This document shows, piece by piece, positions 1 through 8,030 of a stretch of DNA of 64,000 nucleotides. The stretch covers positions 20,233 through 84,232 of the forward strand of contig NZ_JAZGJP010000010.1 of NCBI RefSeq assembly GCF_036408795.1. Reading direction: 5' to 3'. Source of the DNA: Olsenella_L kribbiana (GTDB lineage Bacteria > Actinomycetota > Coriobacteriia > Coriobacteriales > Atopobiaceae). The notes beneath the pieces are model-generated. The model did no database searches. It saw only the letters and a program-made list of their open reading frames with translations, and was not told the DNA's origin. The position numbers were made by a program, and so were the translations under genes. Position 1 is the stretch's first letter; every line of letters starts with the position of its first letter.

Positions 1-1
1 G

Positions 2-313
2 GCGGCGCTCGATGGCAAACTGGATATGGTCTGCAAGGGTCACGACGAGATTGGGGTTGAGCTTGCACTCAAGCTCCATCTTTGCAAGATCGACGATATC
101 GGAGGCAGCCAGAAGCACATTGTCGGAAAGCCCGGCAAGCGTGCCTGCCATGCCTCTGCTCACATCGAAAAAGATACGCTGCACTTCGTCGGTGGGGGTG
201 ATGTCGTATAGCATGTGCTTGAAGCCGACGCCCTTGCCGAACACGACGACATCGCGGCCGGAATCATCGAAGCCGAGCGCTACGTTGTTGTTGATCTTCT
301 TGACAAGGCGCAT
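2..313 (-). CDS. BglG/LicT-family transcription antiterminator, N-terminal part (cut by window edge)
   Basis: Reading leftward from an ATG at 313, the frame stays open to the window edge (104 codons). The N-terminus (MRLVKKINNNVALGFDD, then a VVVFGKGVGF block) is the co-antiterminator RNA-binding domain of LicT/SacY proteins. A PRD-like start follows around residues 60-104 (AKMELECKLNPN, then TLADHIQFAIER). Such proteins bind a ribonucleic antiterminator hairpin in beta-glucoside PTS leaders and are controlled by PTS phosphorylation of PRD histidines. A GAAGGG ribosome site precedes the start. The target operon is outside the window or could be the PTS gene at 21-22.5 kb; this is not shown. 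Confidence 0.85.
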   Translation of the reverse strand, partial: MRLVKKINNNVALGFDDSGRDVVVFGKGVGFKHMLYDITPTDEVQRIFFDVSRGMAGTLAGLSDNVLLAASDIVDLAKMELECKLNPNLVVTLADHIQFAIERR

Positions 314-510
314 AAAAAAATACCCTTCAGGCTTCTACGCGAGACGAGGACTTCGAGTCATGCCACACTTCGCGCAAGTAATGCCTCAAGGGATGAGTAA
401 CAATCTTGCCATGTATGATTTTAGCAGAAGGACATCCACTGTTTCCAGCAGATGTCCTTCATTTTCCGTTCACCGACAGAATCGCTCCGTTCGACAGAGC
501 AGAGCGGAGC

Positions 511-951
511 CTACGCCGTGGCAGAAGCTTCCTTCTCTGCCTGCTCCTTCGCTGCGCATTCCGGGCAGAGGCCCTGGAAGATCGTGGCATGCGAATAGAC
601 AGTCCAGGGATAGCCCCCCTCCGCGAACGGACGCAGGTCGGCCGTTGCCTGGGCATCGAGCGTCTGGTCTTCATGGACGCCGACGTCCATGACCTTGCCG
701 CAGCGGACGCAGATCACATGGGCGTGCTCATCCGTACGAAGGTCGAACCTCTCCCCGCCTGGCGCCTTGATCGAGAGAATGATGCCTTCGTCAGCCAGAA
801 GGTGGAGATTGCGATAGACCGTGGCGCGGCTCAGATGCTCGTCGACCTTGTGCACCTCATCAAAGATCTGCTCAGCCGTCGGATGGTCGTGCCGGGAGCG
901 CACCTCCTCGAGCACCAGCTGGCGCTGCCTCGTGTTTCTTCTCTCTGTCAT
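511..951 (-). CDS. Fur-family regulator, PerR-like
   Basis: The protein has 146 residues. An N-terminal winged helix (about 1-60, HPTAEQIFDEV and RATVYRNL) is followed by a metal-binding dimerisation domain. Two CxxC pairs (C81/C84 and C129/C132) form the usual structural zinc site. H23, D70, H76, H78 and D89 align with the five regulatory-metal ligands of Bacillus PerR (H37, D85, H91, H93, D104), so peroxide sensing is more likely than iron sensing. It is divergent from the reverse rubrerythrin gene, an expected PerR target. The start has a GAGGAAG ribosome site. Fur or Zur identity is the main alternative. Confidence 0.85.
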   Translation of the reverse strand: MTERRNTRQRQLVLEEVRSRHDHPTAEQIFDEVHKVDEHLSRATVYRNLHLLADEGIILSIKAPGGERFDLRTDEHAHVICVRCGKVMDVGVHEDQTLDAQATADLRPFAEGGYPWTVYSHATIFQGLCPECAAKEQAEKEASATA

Positions 952-1261
952 GCTTCCTCATTTCCTGGGTCCAGAGCACAGCGTCTGGGATCCGTAAAGC
1001 TTCGGAGAGTCGGGCAGAAAGTCCTTGACTTGCCGCTTCTCCTGTCTATCATAATAACTGTTCCTGATAAGAATGCAAGCACCCCTCTGGAACATGCTCG
1101 GCCATCGTAGCAGATGCATGCTGGTCAAATGTGTGTTTCATGCGGAGAAGCAGCTTCTCCATAAGACGCCTAAGGGAGACCCTTATGAGAGGCATTCCTG
1201 TTCGGGAACAGAAAGATCGGGACGGAAGCGCTGTCCCGGCAAAAGAGAGAGGAAATGCGCC

Positions 1262-1819
1262 ATGAAGTTTGTATGCCCCGTCTGCGGTTACGTGGAAGAG
1301 TTCGACGGCGACGAGCTGCCTGCCGACTACAAGTGCCCCCAGTGCGGCTGCCCCGGCTCCCGCTTCACGAAGCAGGAGGGCGAGCTCACCTGGGCTGCCG
1401 AGCATGTCGTGGGCGTCGGCAAGGCTGAGGGCGTTCCTGAGGACATCATCGAGGACCTCCGTGCCAACTTCAACGGCGAGTGCTCCGAGGTCGGCATGTA
1501 TCTTGCAATGAGCCGCGTCGCAATGCGCGAGGGCTATCCCGAGATCGGCATGTACTATCGCCAGGCTGCCTTCGAGGAGGCAGATCATGCATCCCGCTTC
1601 GCCGAGCTCCTCGGCGAGGTCGTGACCGACTCCACCAAGAAGAACCTCGAGATGCGTGTCGAGGCCGAGAACGGCGCCACTGCCGGCAAGACGGATCTCG
1701 CAAAGCGTGCCAAGGCTGCAAACCTCGATGCAATCCATGACACGGTGCACGAGATGGCCCGCGACGAAGCCCGTCACGGCCGTGCCTTTGCTGGCCTCCT
1801 CAAGCGCTACTTCGGCTAG
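1262..1819 (+). CDS. reverse rubrerythrin (rubredoxin domain N-terminal)
   Basis: This 185-residue protein carries the rubredoxin iron site first (C5xxC8 and C25xxC28) and the di-iron ferritin-like domain after it (about 45-185, with ExxH motifs in EEADH and DEARH). In classical rubrerythrin the order is the opposite. Members of this family reduce hydrogen peroxide (and oxygen) with electrons from NADH through rubredoxin-type carriers in the cytoplasm of anaerobes. ATG 1262 is chosen because AGAGAGGAAATG precedes it and residue 1 begins the rubredoxin fold; longer in-frame extensions carry no domain. It is divergent from the PerR-like gene. Confidence 0.92.
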   Translation: MKFVCPVCGYVEEFDGDELPADYKCPQCGCPGSRFTKQEGELTWAAEHVVGVGKAEGVPEDIIEDLRANFNGECSEVGMYLAMSRVAMREGYPEIGMYYRQAAFEEADHASRFAELLGEVVTDSTKKNLEMRVEAENGATAGKTDLAKRAKAANLDAIHDTVHEMARDEARHGRAFAGLLKRYFG

Positions 1820-1843
1820 GCCACAACCTGCACTACCCTCTTC

Positions 1844-1880
1844 GGACAGGCCGGGATCCGCTCCCGGCCTGTCCACTTAT
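1844..1880 (+). terminator. hairpin terminator between convergent genes
   Basis: A perfect 13-bp stem (arms 1844-1856 and 1862-1874, GGACAGGCCGGGA on the left) has a 5-base loop and is followed by ACTTATATATG, a weak T-rich tail. It lies between the convergent rubrerythrin gene and the hydrolase gene ending at 1892 and may serve both strands. Confidence 0.7.
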
Positions 1881-1891
1881 ATATGTCTGCT

Positions 1892-2449
1892 TTAGAGCTC
1901 AGGCTTCACCCGGTCGAGCGCAAGATGGTCGAGCCAGCCCCAGCGCGGATCGTCCATGGCCCCATAGATGGAAAGCCAGAGGGCAAGCGGCGCGCATCTG
2001 ACCCTGTCATCGGCGCAGTCCAAGATCTTGCCGTCTCCGATGTAGAGGCCGATATGCCCATAGGTAAGCCCCTGAGCGCTGTAAGGGTGATGCTCCACCC
2101 CTACTGCCATGCCCACCTTGAGCTCTGCAAGATCGTCGAGCCCCAGGTACTTCCGGCAGAGCTCGAACGCATCTCCGTCCACATGCCCATATCCGAGACG
2201 CACAAATGCTTCTTCGATCCAGGCAGCACAGGAGCACTCCCCTGTCCAGGGCGTTGCATAGGCAAGCTCGACCAGGCGCTTCTGCGGTGCTGCAGCATCG
2301 GCAAGCGCCTCAGGCCCAGGCCCTCCCTGCCTGATTGCCGACTTTCCGAAGACCGTTGTTATGCCATCGGTGCTGAGCATGTTCCGGCGCTTCAGCTCCT
2401 CAAGGATGCGCCGCTCCAGGCGCGCATCCATCTGGGGAAATGTCGACAT
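1892..2449 (-). CDS. NlpC/P60- or CHAP-like cysteine hydrolase, cytoplasmic
   Basis: The 185 residues include a candidate catalytic cysteine in ECSCAAWIEEAFVRLGYG (about 70-87) and a histidine in YGHIGLYIGDGKILDCADD (about 130-150). This is the Cys/His layout of NlpC/P60 and CHAP papain-like hydrolases that cut peptidoglycan peptides. No signal peptide or membrane segment is visible, which is unusual for a wall hydrolase; the N-terminal 65 residues are a helical region of unknown role. It follows the HAD phosphatase gene by 8 bases and is probably co-transcribed. The exact substrate cannot be told from sequence. Confidence 0.65.
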   Translation of the reverse strand: MSTFPQMDARLERRILEELKRRNMLSTDGITTVFGKSAIRQGGPGPEALADAAAPQKRLVELAYATPWTGECSCAAWIEEAFVRLGYGHVDGDAFELCRKYLGLDDLAELKVGMAVGVEHHPYSAQGLTYGHIGLYIGDGKILDCADDRVRCAPLALWLSIYGAMDDPRWGWLDHLALDRVKPEL

Positions 2450-2457
2450 GTCTTAGT

Positions 2458-3309
2458 CTATTCCTGCATGAAGGAAGGAAGCGTGCCTGCATCGGCGGCA
2501 CGCGCGATATCTTCGAGCGCTGCTGCGACTGCATCATCCTTCGAGGGGCCGATATGCCAGCGTGCCGCCTCCCTGATCTCAGGAGCTGCATTGGCAACAG
2601 CCACGCCATTCGGCACGGCTTCGATCATCGAGAGGTCGTTTTCCGAATCGCCGAAGCAGACGACCTCGTCGAGCCCCACGCCCAGGGCTTCCGCGAGCGC
2701 ACGTACGCTCGAGCCCTTGTCCCAGCCGGCAGGAGAGATATCGATGAGCGGCGCCTTGAGGCTTGGCAGCACGAAGCCGAGCTCAGGCACTTCCTGCTTC
2801 AGACGGTCTCTGAGCGCACACCTCTCCTCGTAGCTTCCCGATACATGGACATTGGCCTTGATGTAGCGGGCATGAGGGTCGAGCTTCGTCTCGACCCTGC
2901 CTGAGGACTCCGTGAAGATCGTCCTGTCCTGCCCGATCAGATCGGGCACGCCAGAATAGAGCGTAGCCCTTCCATCACCCTCCACATCGTAGATGGCAAG
3001 AGCGGCGTGCCCCGTCGCATCGAGGATCTCCTGCGTGTGCACGAGCGCCTCAAAAGGAAGCTCCTTCACGCCGACCTCGCGTCCATCGAGATGGAGGATC
3101 TGGCCATTCGAGAAGGCGCCTGTCGCAAAGCAGGCCGCATCGTCTGCAAACATCCACCCCATGGCAGAGGGAATGCGTCCCGATACCGGCCCGAAATGGA
3201 TGCCATGGTCGAGGAGTACATGAATCGCTTTCCTGGCACGTGCGGAAGCGCAGGGAGCGCCAACCGGGATGAGCGTATCGTCGAGGTCCGTGAGGATGAG
3301 CTTGATCAC
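2458..3309 (-). CDS. HAD-superfamily (Cof type) sugar-phosphate phosphatase
   Basis: The 283-residue protein has HAD motif I near its start (LTDLDDTLIP, nucleophile Asp), motif II/III regions, and motif IV GDSENDLSMIEAV near residue 225, as in Cof/YidA-type class IIB phosphatases. These hydrolyse sugar phosphates or cofactors such as pyridoxal phosphate in the cytoplasm. GTG 3309 is selected because GAAGG precedes it and HAD motif I begins directly after it; the open frame extends a further 79 codons without family similarity. It is first in a two-gene unit with the NlpC-like gene. Confidence 0.85.
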   Translation of the reverse strand: MIKLILTDLDDTLIPVGAPCASARARKAIHVLLDHGIHFGPVSGRIPSAMGWMFADDAACFATGAFSNGQILHLDGREVGVKELPFEALVHTQEILDATGHAALAIYDVEGDGRATLYSGVPDLIGQDRTIFTESSGRVETKLDPHARYIKANVHVSGSYEERCALRDRLKQEVPELGFVLPSLKAPLIDISPAGWDKGSSVRALAEALGVGLDEVVCFGDSENDLSMIEAVPNGVAVANAAPEIREAARWHIGPSKDDAVAAALEDIARAADAGTLPSFMQE

Positions 3310-3514
3310 AGACTGCCTTCTTCCGATGCATTTCTGAAGAGTTATGCGGGCTTCTATCATGGTAGCCGCCCACATCCTTAAAATGGGGCGAGAACAAGGA
3401 GATTGCGCGCACAGCCCACCTGCCTCGCAAACAGAGAACGTCTGCAGGGTATACAAACCTCCGAAATATGGCTGCGCAGAGCTGCGCCCCGAAGAGAAAG
3501 GATTCAAGGAATCC

Positions 3515-4639
3515 ATGGCAAAGCAAGTCAAGATCATCATGCTCACCGGCTATCTCGGTGCCGGCAAGACGACCCTTCTGAACCACATCCTGAACAATGA
3601 CCAGGGCATCCGCGCTGCTGTCATCGTGAACGATATCGGCGAGGTCAATGTCGACGCCTCCCTCATCAAGGACGGCGGCCTCTCGAAGACCGACTCCCTG
3701 ATCCCGCTCACGAATGGCTGCATCTGCTGCACGCTCGCAGGCGACCTTGCAAACCAGCTTGACGGCATCGCCAAGTCCGGGGACTTCGATTACATCATCA
3801 TCGAGGCTTCCGGCATCTGCGAGCCCATCCCCATCGCCTACACGATCTCGAACTTCTGCGACCAGTCCAAGACGGACGGCGAAGCCCCGCTCGATCTCGA
3901 CAACATCGTCGCTGTCGTCGACTGCAAGCGCATGTACGACGAGTTCAATGGCGGCAAGGACCTGCTGCGCGACGATATCGAGGAAGACGATATCGAGTCG
4001 CTGCTGATCCAGCAGCTCGAGTTCTGCACCACCGTCATCCTGAACAAGAGCGACCTCGTGACGGAGGACCAGCTCTCCGAGCTCAAGGCTCTCGTCAGGA
4101 GCCTCCAGCGCGATGCAAAGATCGTCGTCGCCGACCACGGCAACGTGCCGATGGACGAGCTCCTCGATACCGGCCGCTTCGACTTCAGCCGCGCCTACAA
4201 CTCTGCAGCCTGGATCGATGCAATGGATCACCCCGAGGAGCATGAGAACCCCGAGGTCCTCGAGTACGACGTCACGACCTTCGTCTACGAGCGCAGGCAG
4301 CCCTTCGACGTCGACAAGTTCAACGAGTTCCTCCAGACCTGGCCGGAGTCCATCATCCGCTGCAAGGGCATGTTCTGGTGCTCGCAGGATCCTGACATGT
4401 GCTACATCTTCGAGCAGGCGGGCCAGCAGGTCTCCCTCACGGAGAACGGCCTCTTCGTCGACTCTGCCCCTGAGGACGAAAAGAAGAAGATGATCGAGGA
4501 GAGCCCCGAGCTCATGGACGACTGGGATCCGGAGTGTGGCGACAGGATGACGAAGCTGTGCTTCATCGGCAGGCACATGGACAAGGATGCCCTCGTTGCC
4601 GGCCTCGACGCCTGCCTCGTTCCCTGGAAGCGCGACTAA
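3515..4639 (+). CDS. CobW/ZNG1/YjiA-family GTP-dependent metal chaperone
   Basis: The 374-residue protein contains a P-loop GYLGAGKTTL (residues 12-21), the GCICC metal-binding motif (about 68-72), a Walker B-like IIIEASG and a guanine-specificity ILNKSDL motif. A CobW_C-type domain occupies the last third. The family hydrolyses GTP to load zinc, cobalt or iron into client proteins. CAAGGA precedes ATG 3515. The acetyltransferase gene starts 15 bases after its stop, so the two are probably one transcript. Which metal is carried cannot be decided; no histidine-rich stretch is present. Confidence 0.88.
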   Translation: MAKQVKIIMLTGYLGAGKTTLLNHILNNDQGIRAAVIVNDIGEVNVDASLIKDGGLSKTDSLIPLTNGCICCTLAGDLANQLDGIAKSGDFDYIIIEASGICEPIPIAYTISNFCDQSKTDGEAPLDLDNIVAVVDCKRMYDEFNGGKDLLRDDIEEDDIESLLIQQLEFCTTVILNKSDLVTEDQLSELKALVRSLQRDAKIVVADHGNVPMDELLDTGRFDFSRAYNSAAWIDAMDHPEEHENPEVLEYDVTTFVYERRQPFDVDKFNEFLQTWPESIIRCKGMFWCSQDPDMCYIFEQAGQQVSLTENGLFVDSAPEDEKKKMIEESPELMDDWDPECGDRMTKLCFIGRHMDKDALVAGLDACLVPWKRD

Positions 4640-4654
4640 GGAAGGCCCCGCTCC

Positions 4655-5188
4655 ATGCATGTCCGAAAAGCAGGCCCGCAGGATATCCCGGCCATAATCA
4701 AGTCCTATGAGCTCGTCCACGACGAGGAAGAGGCAGGACGCACGACGATCGGCTGGGTCCGCAGCATCTATCCGGTCCCCGAGACTGCCCGGCGTGCCCT
4801 CGATGAGGGAACGCTCTATGCGATGGAGGACTTCGTCGAAGGCGAGACGAGACTTGTTGCCTCTGGCATCATCAACCAGACGCAGGTGCCGGAGTACGCC
4901 CTCGCCCACTGGACGGAGGATACGCCGGACGACCAGGTGCTCGTGCTCCATACCCTGGTCGTCGATCCGCGCTACAAGGGCAAGGGCTACGGCTCTTCCT
5001 TCGTCGGCTTCTATGAGGAGGAGGCAGCCAAGCGCGGCTGCACAGCCTGCCGCATCGACACGAACGAGCGCAATGCTTCCGCCCGCAGGCTCTATGCCCG
5101 CCTTGGCTACAAGGAAGTGGACATCGTTCCCTGCAACTTCAATGGCATTCCCCATATCCAGCTCGTCTGCCTGGAAAAGCTCCTCTAG
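4655..5188 (+). CDS. GNAT-family N-acetyltransferase
   Basis: The 177 residues begin with a beta strand and helix typical of GNAT enzymes (MHVRKAGPQDIPAIIKSYELV). The acetyl-CoA pyrophosphate-binding motif A is LHTLVVDPRYKGKGYGSSFV, near residue 105. Motif B is RIDTNERNASARRLYARLGYK, near residue 135. The family moves an acetyl group from acetyl-CoA to an amine. The acceptor is unknown. It lies directly behind the CobW gene and before a strong terminator. Confidence 0.88.
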   Translation: MHVRKAGPQDIPAIIKSYELVHDEEEAGRTTIGWVRSIYPVPETARRALDEGTLYAMEDFVEGETRLVASGIINQTQVPEYALAHWTEDTPDDQVLVLHTLVVDPRYKGKGYGSSFVGFYEEEAAKRGCTACRIDTNERNASARRLYARLGYKEVDIVPCNFNGIPHIQLVCLEKLL

Positions 5189-5208
5189 AAGAGACAAAAG
5201 CGCAGCAA

Positions 5209-5247
5209 GGCCGCCGGAAGGGCAATTCCCTCCGGCGGCCTTCTTCT
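5209..5247 (+). terminator. Rho-independent terminator
   Basis: A GGCCGCCGG-rich stem (5209-5222 with 5228-5240, one bulged A) has loop CAATT and is followed by TTCTTCT. It ends the CobW/acetyltransferase unit. Confidence 0.85.
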
Positions 5248-5343
5248 GCCGGCTGGAGCCTAGCTGTCCCGGATATGCGCTCTTCCATGGGAAGTGGGTA
5301 CAACAACCAGAAGCAGGAGAAGCATGCAGGAGGTGGATGAGCG

Positions 5344-5964
5344 ATGTGTCACAGGATCGTGCCCGTACAGATGGACGAGCTGCAGATGGCGCTCGACCTC
5401 TATGCCACGACGGGGCATGCCCGCATCCCGAAGGACAATCCCGTGCCGAAGGATGTCTACCCCGGAGCGAAGCTTGCCACGGTCGTGAAGGAGCGTGGCG
5501 GCGCACTCAAGGCCCAGGAGCTCATCTGGGGCTTTGCAAGCACGCAGCCGAAGCGCCAGGGACGCGTCTTCAACACCCGCATCGAGACCGCGCTCTCCCA
5601 GCTGCGTGATGGCTATGGCATGTGGGTCGACCCCATCACGTGTGGCCGCTGCCTTGTGCCGGTACGCGCCTTCTATGAGTCATGGACAGAGCCGGGCTCT
5701 CCGGCACCCGACGGAAAAGTCGCCGTCCGCTTCACGTCGGAAGGCCACCGCATCTTCCTTCTTGCTGCTGTCATGAAAGATGGGGAAGTCTCGATCGTGA
5801 CCTGTCCGCCGAACGGCGATGTCGGTCCGGTACACTCGAGGATGCCGCTCGTGCTGGGTCCCGGCGAGTCCTCCATCTGGCTCGGACCGGGCTTCCCGAA
5901 GCTTGCCGACCGCTCCCAGATTCATCTTGCAGCAGAGACCATCCTGCCTCCGCAGAAAGGCTGA
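5344..5964 (+). CDS. SOS-response-associated peptidase (SRAP/YedK/HMCES)
   Basis: The 206-residue protein starts MCHR, giving the essential catalytic Cys2 after methionine removal. It keeps the family blocks FNTRIET (the NARSET equivalent), RCLVPVRAFYESW and HSRMPLVL with the active-site histidine. SRAP proteins form a thiazolidine crosslink with abasic sites in single-stranded DNA and shield them from cleavage. The usual glycine in MCGR is replaced by histidine. The downstream dehydrogenase starts 4 bases after its stop, so both are likely on one message. Confidence 0.9.
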   Translation: MCHRIVPVQMDELQMALDLYATTGHARIPKDNPVPKDVYPGAKLATVVKERGGALKAQELIWGFASTQPKRQGRVFNTRIETALSQLRDGYGMWVDPITCGRCLVPVRAFYESWTEPGSPAPDGKVAVRFTSEGHRIFLLAAVMKDGEVSIVTCPPNGDVGPVHSRMPLVLGPGESSIWLGPGFPKLADRSQIHLAAETILPPQKG

Positions 5965-5968
5965 TTCC

Positions 5969-6751
5969 ATGCGCATCGCACTCATCACCGGAGCATCTTC
6001 CGGCCTCGGCAGGCAGTACGCACACTGGTGTGCCGACCATAAGGCTGCAGACGAGATCTGGGCCATTGCCCGAAGGCGGGAGCGGCTCGAAGAGCTCAAA
6101 GCCGAGCTCTCGGTGCCCGTCCGTCCCGTACCGCTCGACCTCGCCGATACAAAGAGCTTCGACGAGCTTGAACGCATGCTTGCAGAAGAGAAGGCCAAGG
6201 ACCCCGCCTTCACCGTCTCCCTTCTTGTCAATGCTGCCGGCTTCGGCAAGTTCGGGACATATGCAGACATGACACGGGAAGAGGTCGACAAGATGGTCGA
6301 CCTCAACTGCCGTGCTGTCGTGGACATGACGCAGATCGCCCTTCCCTGCATGGGCAAGGGAGGCCACATCATCCAGATTGCCTCGTCCGCCTCGTTCCAG
6401 CCGCTTCCCGGCCTCAACGTCTATGCTGCGAGCAAGGCCTTCGTGAGAAGCTACACAAGAGCCCTTCGCTTCGAGCTCAGGGGCAAGGGCATCTTCATCA
6501 CGGCTGTCTGCCCTCTCTGGGTCAAGACCGAGTTCATCAAGGTCGCCCGCGATACGAAGAACGGCCATACCGTGAACCATCCGTTCCCGCAGCTTTCTGC
6601 CACCCACGTCGTGAACTGGTCCATGCTCGTGAACCGTATCAACTATCCCATTGCCACCTGCTGCATCACAGGTTTCATCATGCGCATCGCAGACAAGATC
6701 CTGCCAGCGCCCCTCATCATGTGGGCCTGGGAGGGGCTCAGAAGAATCTAG
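5969..6751 (+). CDS. short-chain dehydrogenase/reductase
   Basis: The 260 residues contain the NAD(P)-binding TGASSGLGR motif (7-15), NAAGFG near residue 90 and the catalytic Ser plus YxxxK in IIQIASSASF and NVYAASKAF. The C-terminal region (PIATCCITGFIMRIADKILPAPLIMWAW) is hydrophobic, suggesting a lipophilic substrate or membrane association. ATG 5969 is 4 bases after the SRAP stop. The last 4 bases overlap the convergent phosphatase gene. The substrate is not predictable. Confidence 0.88.
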   Translation: MRIALITGASSGLGRQYAHWCADHKAADEIWAIARRRERLEELKAELSVPVRPVPLDLADTKSFDELERMLAEEKAKDPAFTVSLLVNAAGFGKFGTYADMTREEVDKMVDLNCRAVVDMTQIALPCMGKGGHIIQIASSASFQPLPGLNVYAASKAFVRSYTRALRFELRGKGIFITAVCPLWVKTEFIKVARDTKNGHTVNHPFPQLSATHVVNWSMLVNRINYPIATCCITGFIMRIADKILPAPLIMWAWEGLRRI

Positions 6752-7395
6752 TCCTCTGCCGTCTCCCACGAGAAGGGGCGGAAGTCTTCCGGCTTTCTCG
6801 GCATGACCCGCATCGTGAACTCGCCGTCCTGGCAGCTGATGGTCGAGATGGAGCCATTCGGTACCTTCATTGTGAGACTTGCGATCTTCTTCGAGGCTGC
6901 GCTCACGCGCGAGAACTCATAGACGCAGGAGCGCAGGAGCGCCCCATGGGCAACGACGAGGACGACGTCGCCGTTGCGTGCTGCCTTGTACATCTTGCGG
7001 AAGGCACGCTCGACACGCCCGCGCACTTCTTCTCCCGACTCTCCGCCGATATCGGAGAAGTCCTGCTTCAAGAAGTGGCGGGCAAAGTCGAGACGGTGGC
7101 CCTTGTAGGGCTTTCCGTCGAGCTCGCCGAAATCGAACTCATGGAGGTTGTCGAGCGTCTGGATCTTGATATTTCGTCCTGCCACCACACGCTCAGCCGA
7201 TGCCTGGGCACGGCCCAGAGGAGAGCACCAGACTGCTGCCAGCGGGATATCCCTGAGCGCCTCTCGTGTCCTGTCAAGCACAGGCATGGTCTCGTCTGTC
7301 AGGGCAGAATCGACCCGTCCTCCCTGTATCACGCCGTCACGGTTGAACTGCGTCTCGCCGTGGCGGACGTAATAGAAGACTACCCGCTTGCTCAT
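6748..7395 (-). CDS. histidine phosphatase / phosphoglycerate-mutase family protein
   Basis: The 215-residue protein has the RHG phosphohistidine motif YVRHGETQFNRDGVIQG near its N-terminus and the second catalytic histidine in VVAHGALLRS. These define branch-1 histidine phosphatases, which include cofactor-dependent phosphoglycerate mutase, CobC and many small-molecule phosphatases. ATG 7395 is preferred because AAGGCGGGAGC precedes it; an in-frame ATG at 7425 would add ten residues. Its 3' end overlaps the convergent dehydrogenase gene by 4 bases. Confidence 0.88.
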   Translation of the reverse strand: MSKRVVFYYVRHGETQFNRDGVIQGGRVDSALTDETMPVLDRTREALRDIPLAAVWCSPLGRAQASAERVVAGRNIKIQTLDNLHEFDFGELDGKPYKGHRLDFARHFLKQDFSDIGGESGEEVRGRVERAFRKMYKAARNGDVVLVVAHGALLRSCVYEFSRVSAASKKIASLTMKVPNGSISTISCQDGEFTMRVMPRKPEDFRPFSWETAED

Positions 7396-7534
7396 GCTCC
7401 CGCCTTCTCTGGATGCTTCATACACGCAGAAGGATATACCACTCCCCCATCTGTCCTAAGCGGGCCCTTGCCCAAACGCCCATCTCTGCCACAATAGAGA
7501 TTGAGAACCATTATGAACAAGAAGGAGCACCCTC

Positions 7535-7900
7535 ATGTCAGAGATCGTCTTCATCGAGTATCCACGCTGCACGACCTGCAAGAAGGCCAAGGCCTGGCTC
7601 GACGAGCACCACGTCGCCTATACCGACCGCAACATCAAGGACGACAACCCCACAAAGGAAGAGCTCGAGAAGTGGATTCCCGCCTCAGGCCTGCCGCTTC
7701 GCCGCTTCTTCAATACGTCAGGCACGCTCTACCGCTCGCTTGGCGTGAAGAAGATGCTCGACGAGGGGCTCTCCGAAGACGAGGCCACAACGCTTCTTGC
7801 CACCGACGGCATGCTTGTGAAGCGGCCGCTCGTCCTTGTGGATGGCGTTCCCCTGACACCTGGCTTCAAGCCGGCAGAATGGGAAGAGAAGCTCCTCTAG
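7535..7900 (+). CDS. ArsC/Spx/YffB-family thioredoxin-fold protein
   Basis: The 121 residues begin with a thioredoxin-like strand and a CTTC dithiol (residues 12-15), followed by an all-family KRPLVLVDG segment near residue 97. The length and the CxxC match Spx/YffB-type arsenate-reductase-like proteins. In Bacillus, Spx binds RNA polymerase under disulfide stress; the residues for that contact were not checked. A GAAGGAG ribosome site precedes ATG 7535. It may be a reductase or a redox regulator. Confidence 0.82.
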   Translation: MSEIVFIEYPRCTTCKKAKAWLDEHHVAYTDRNIKDDNPTKEELEKWIPASGLPLRRFFNTSGTLYRSLGVKKMLDEGLSEDEATTLLATDGMLVKRPLVLVDGVPLTPGFKPAEWEEKLL

Positions 7901-7940
7901 AACCAGCTCAATACCCGAAACCGTTCTTCCTCGTTGCACA

Positions 7941-7965
7941 ATATTTATCGTAATACGATAAATAT
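7941..7965. promoter_or_regulatory. 25-bp perfect palindrome upstream of the DUF2975/XRE pair
   Basis: Two perfect 12-bp arms (ATATTTATCGTA and its complement) flank a single central A. The site lies 66-90 bases before the DUF2975 gene and is far more AT-rich than its surroundings. It is a likely operator for the HTH protein encoded by the second gene. Confidence 0.6.
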
Positions 7966-8030
7966 TCATTGCGTTACAGCATGATATCCCGTAAGCTTCT
8001 GCTATGGTCCCCAAGAGAGGGAGGTCTCCC

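Noticed and set aside
1041..1076. Possible Fur/PerR box (TATCATAATAACTG region) in the regulator-rubrerythrin gap
   Set aside because: Symmetry is too poor to call an operator.
3310..3514. Possible metal or cobalamin riboswitch upstream of the CobW-type gene
   Set aside because: No conserved riboswitch core or terminator-like switch could be found in the 205-base leader.
3050..5506. 818-residue minus-strand open frame opposite the CobW and acetyltransferase genes
   Set aside because: It mirrors well-supported plus-strand genes and reads as Leu/Val/Ala/Glu/Asp-rich low-complexity sequence, typical of antisense frames in GC-rich DNA.
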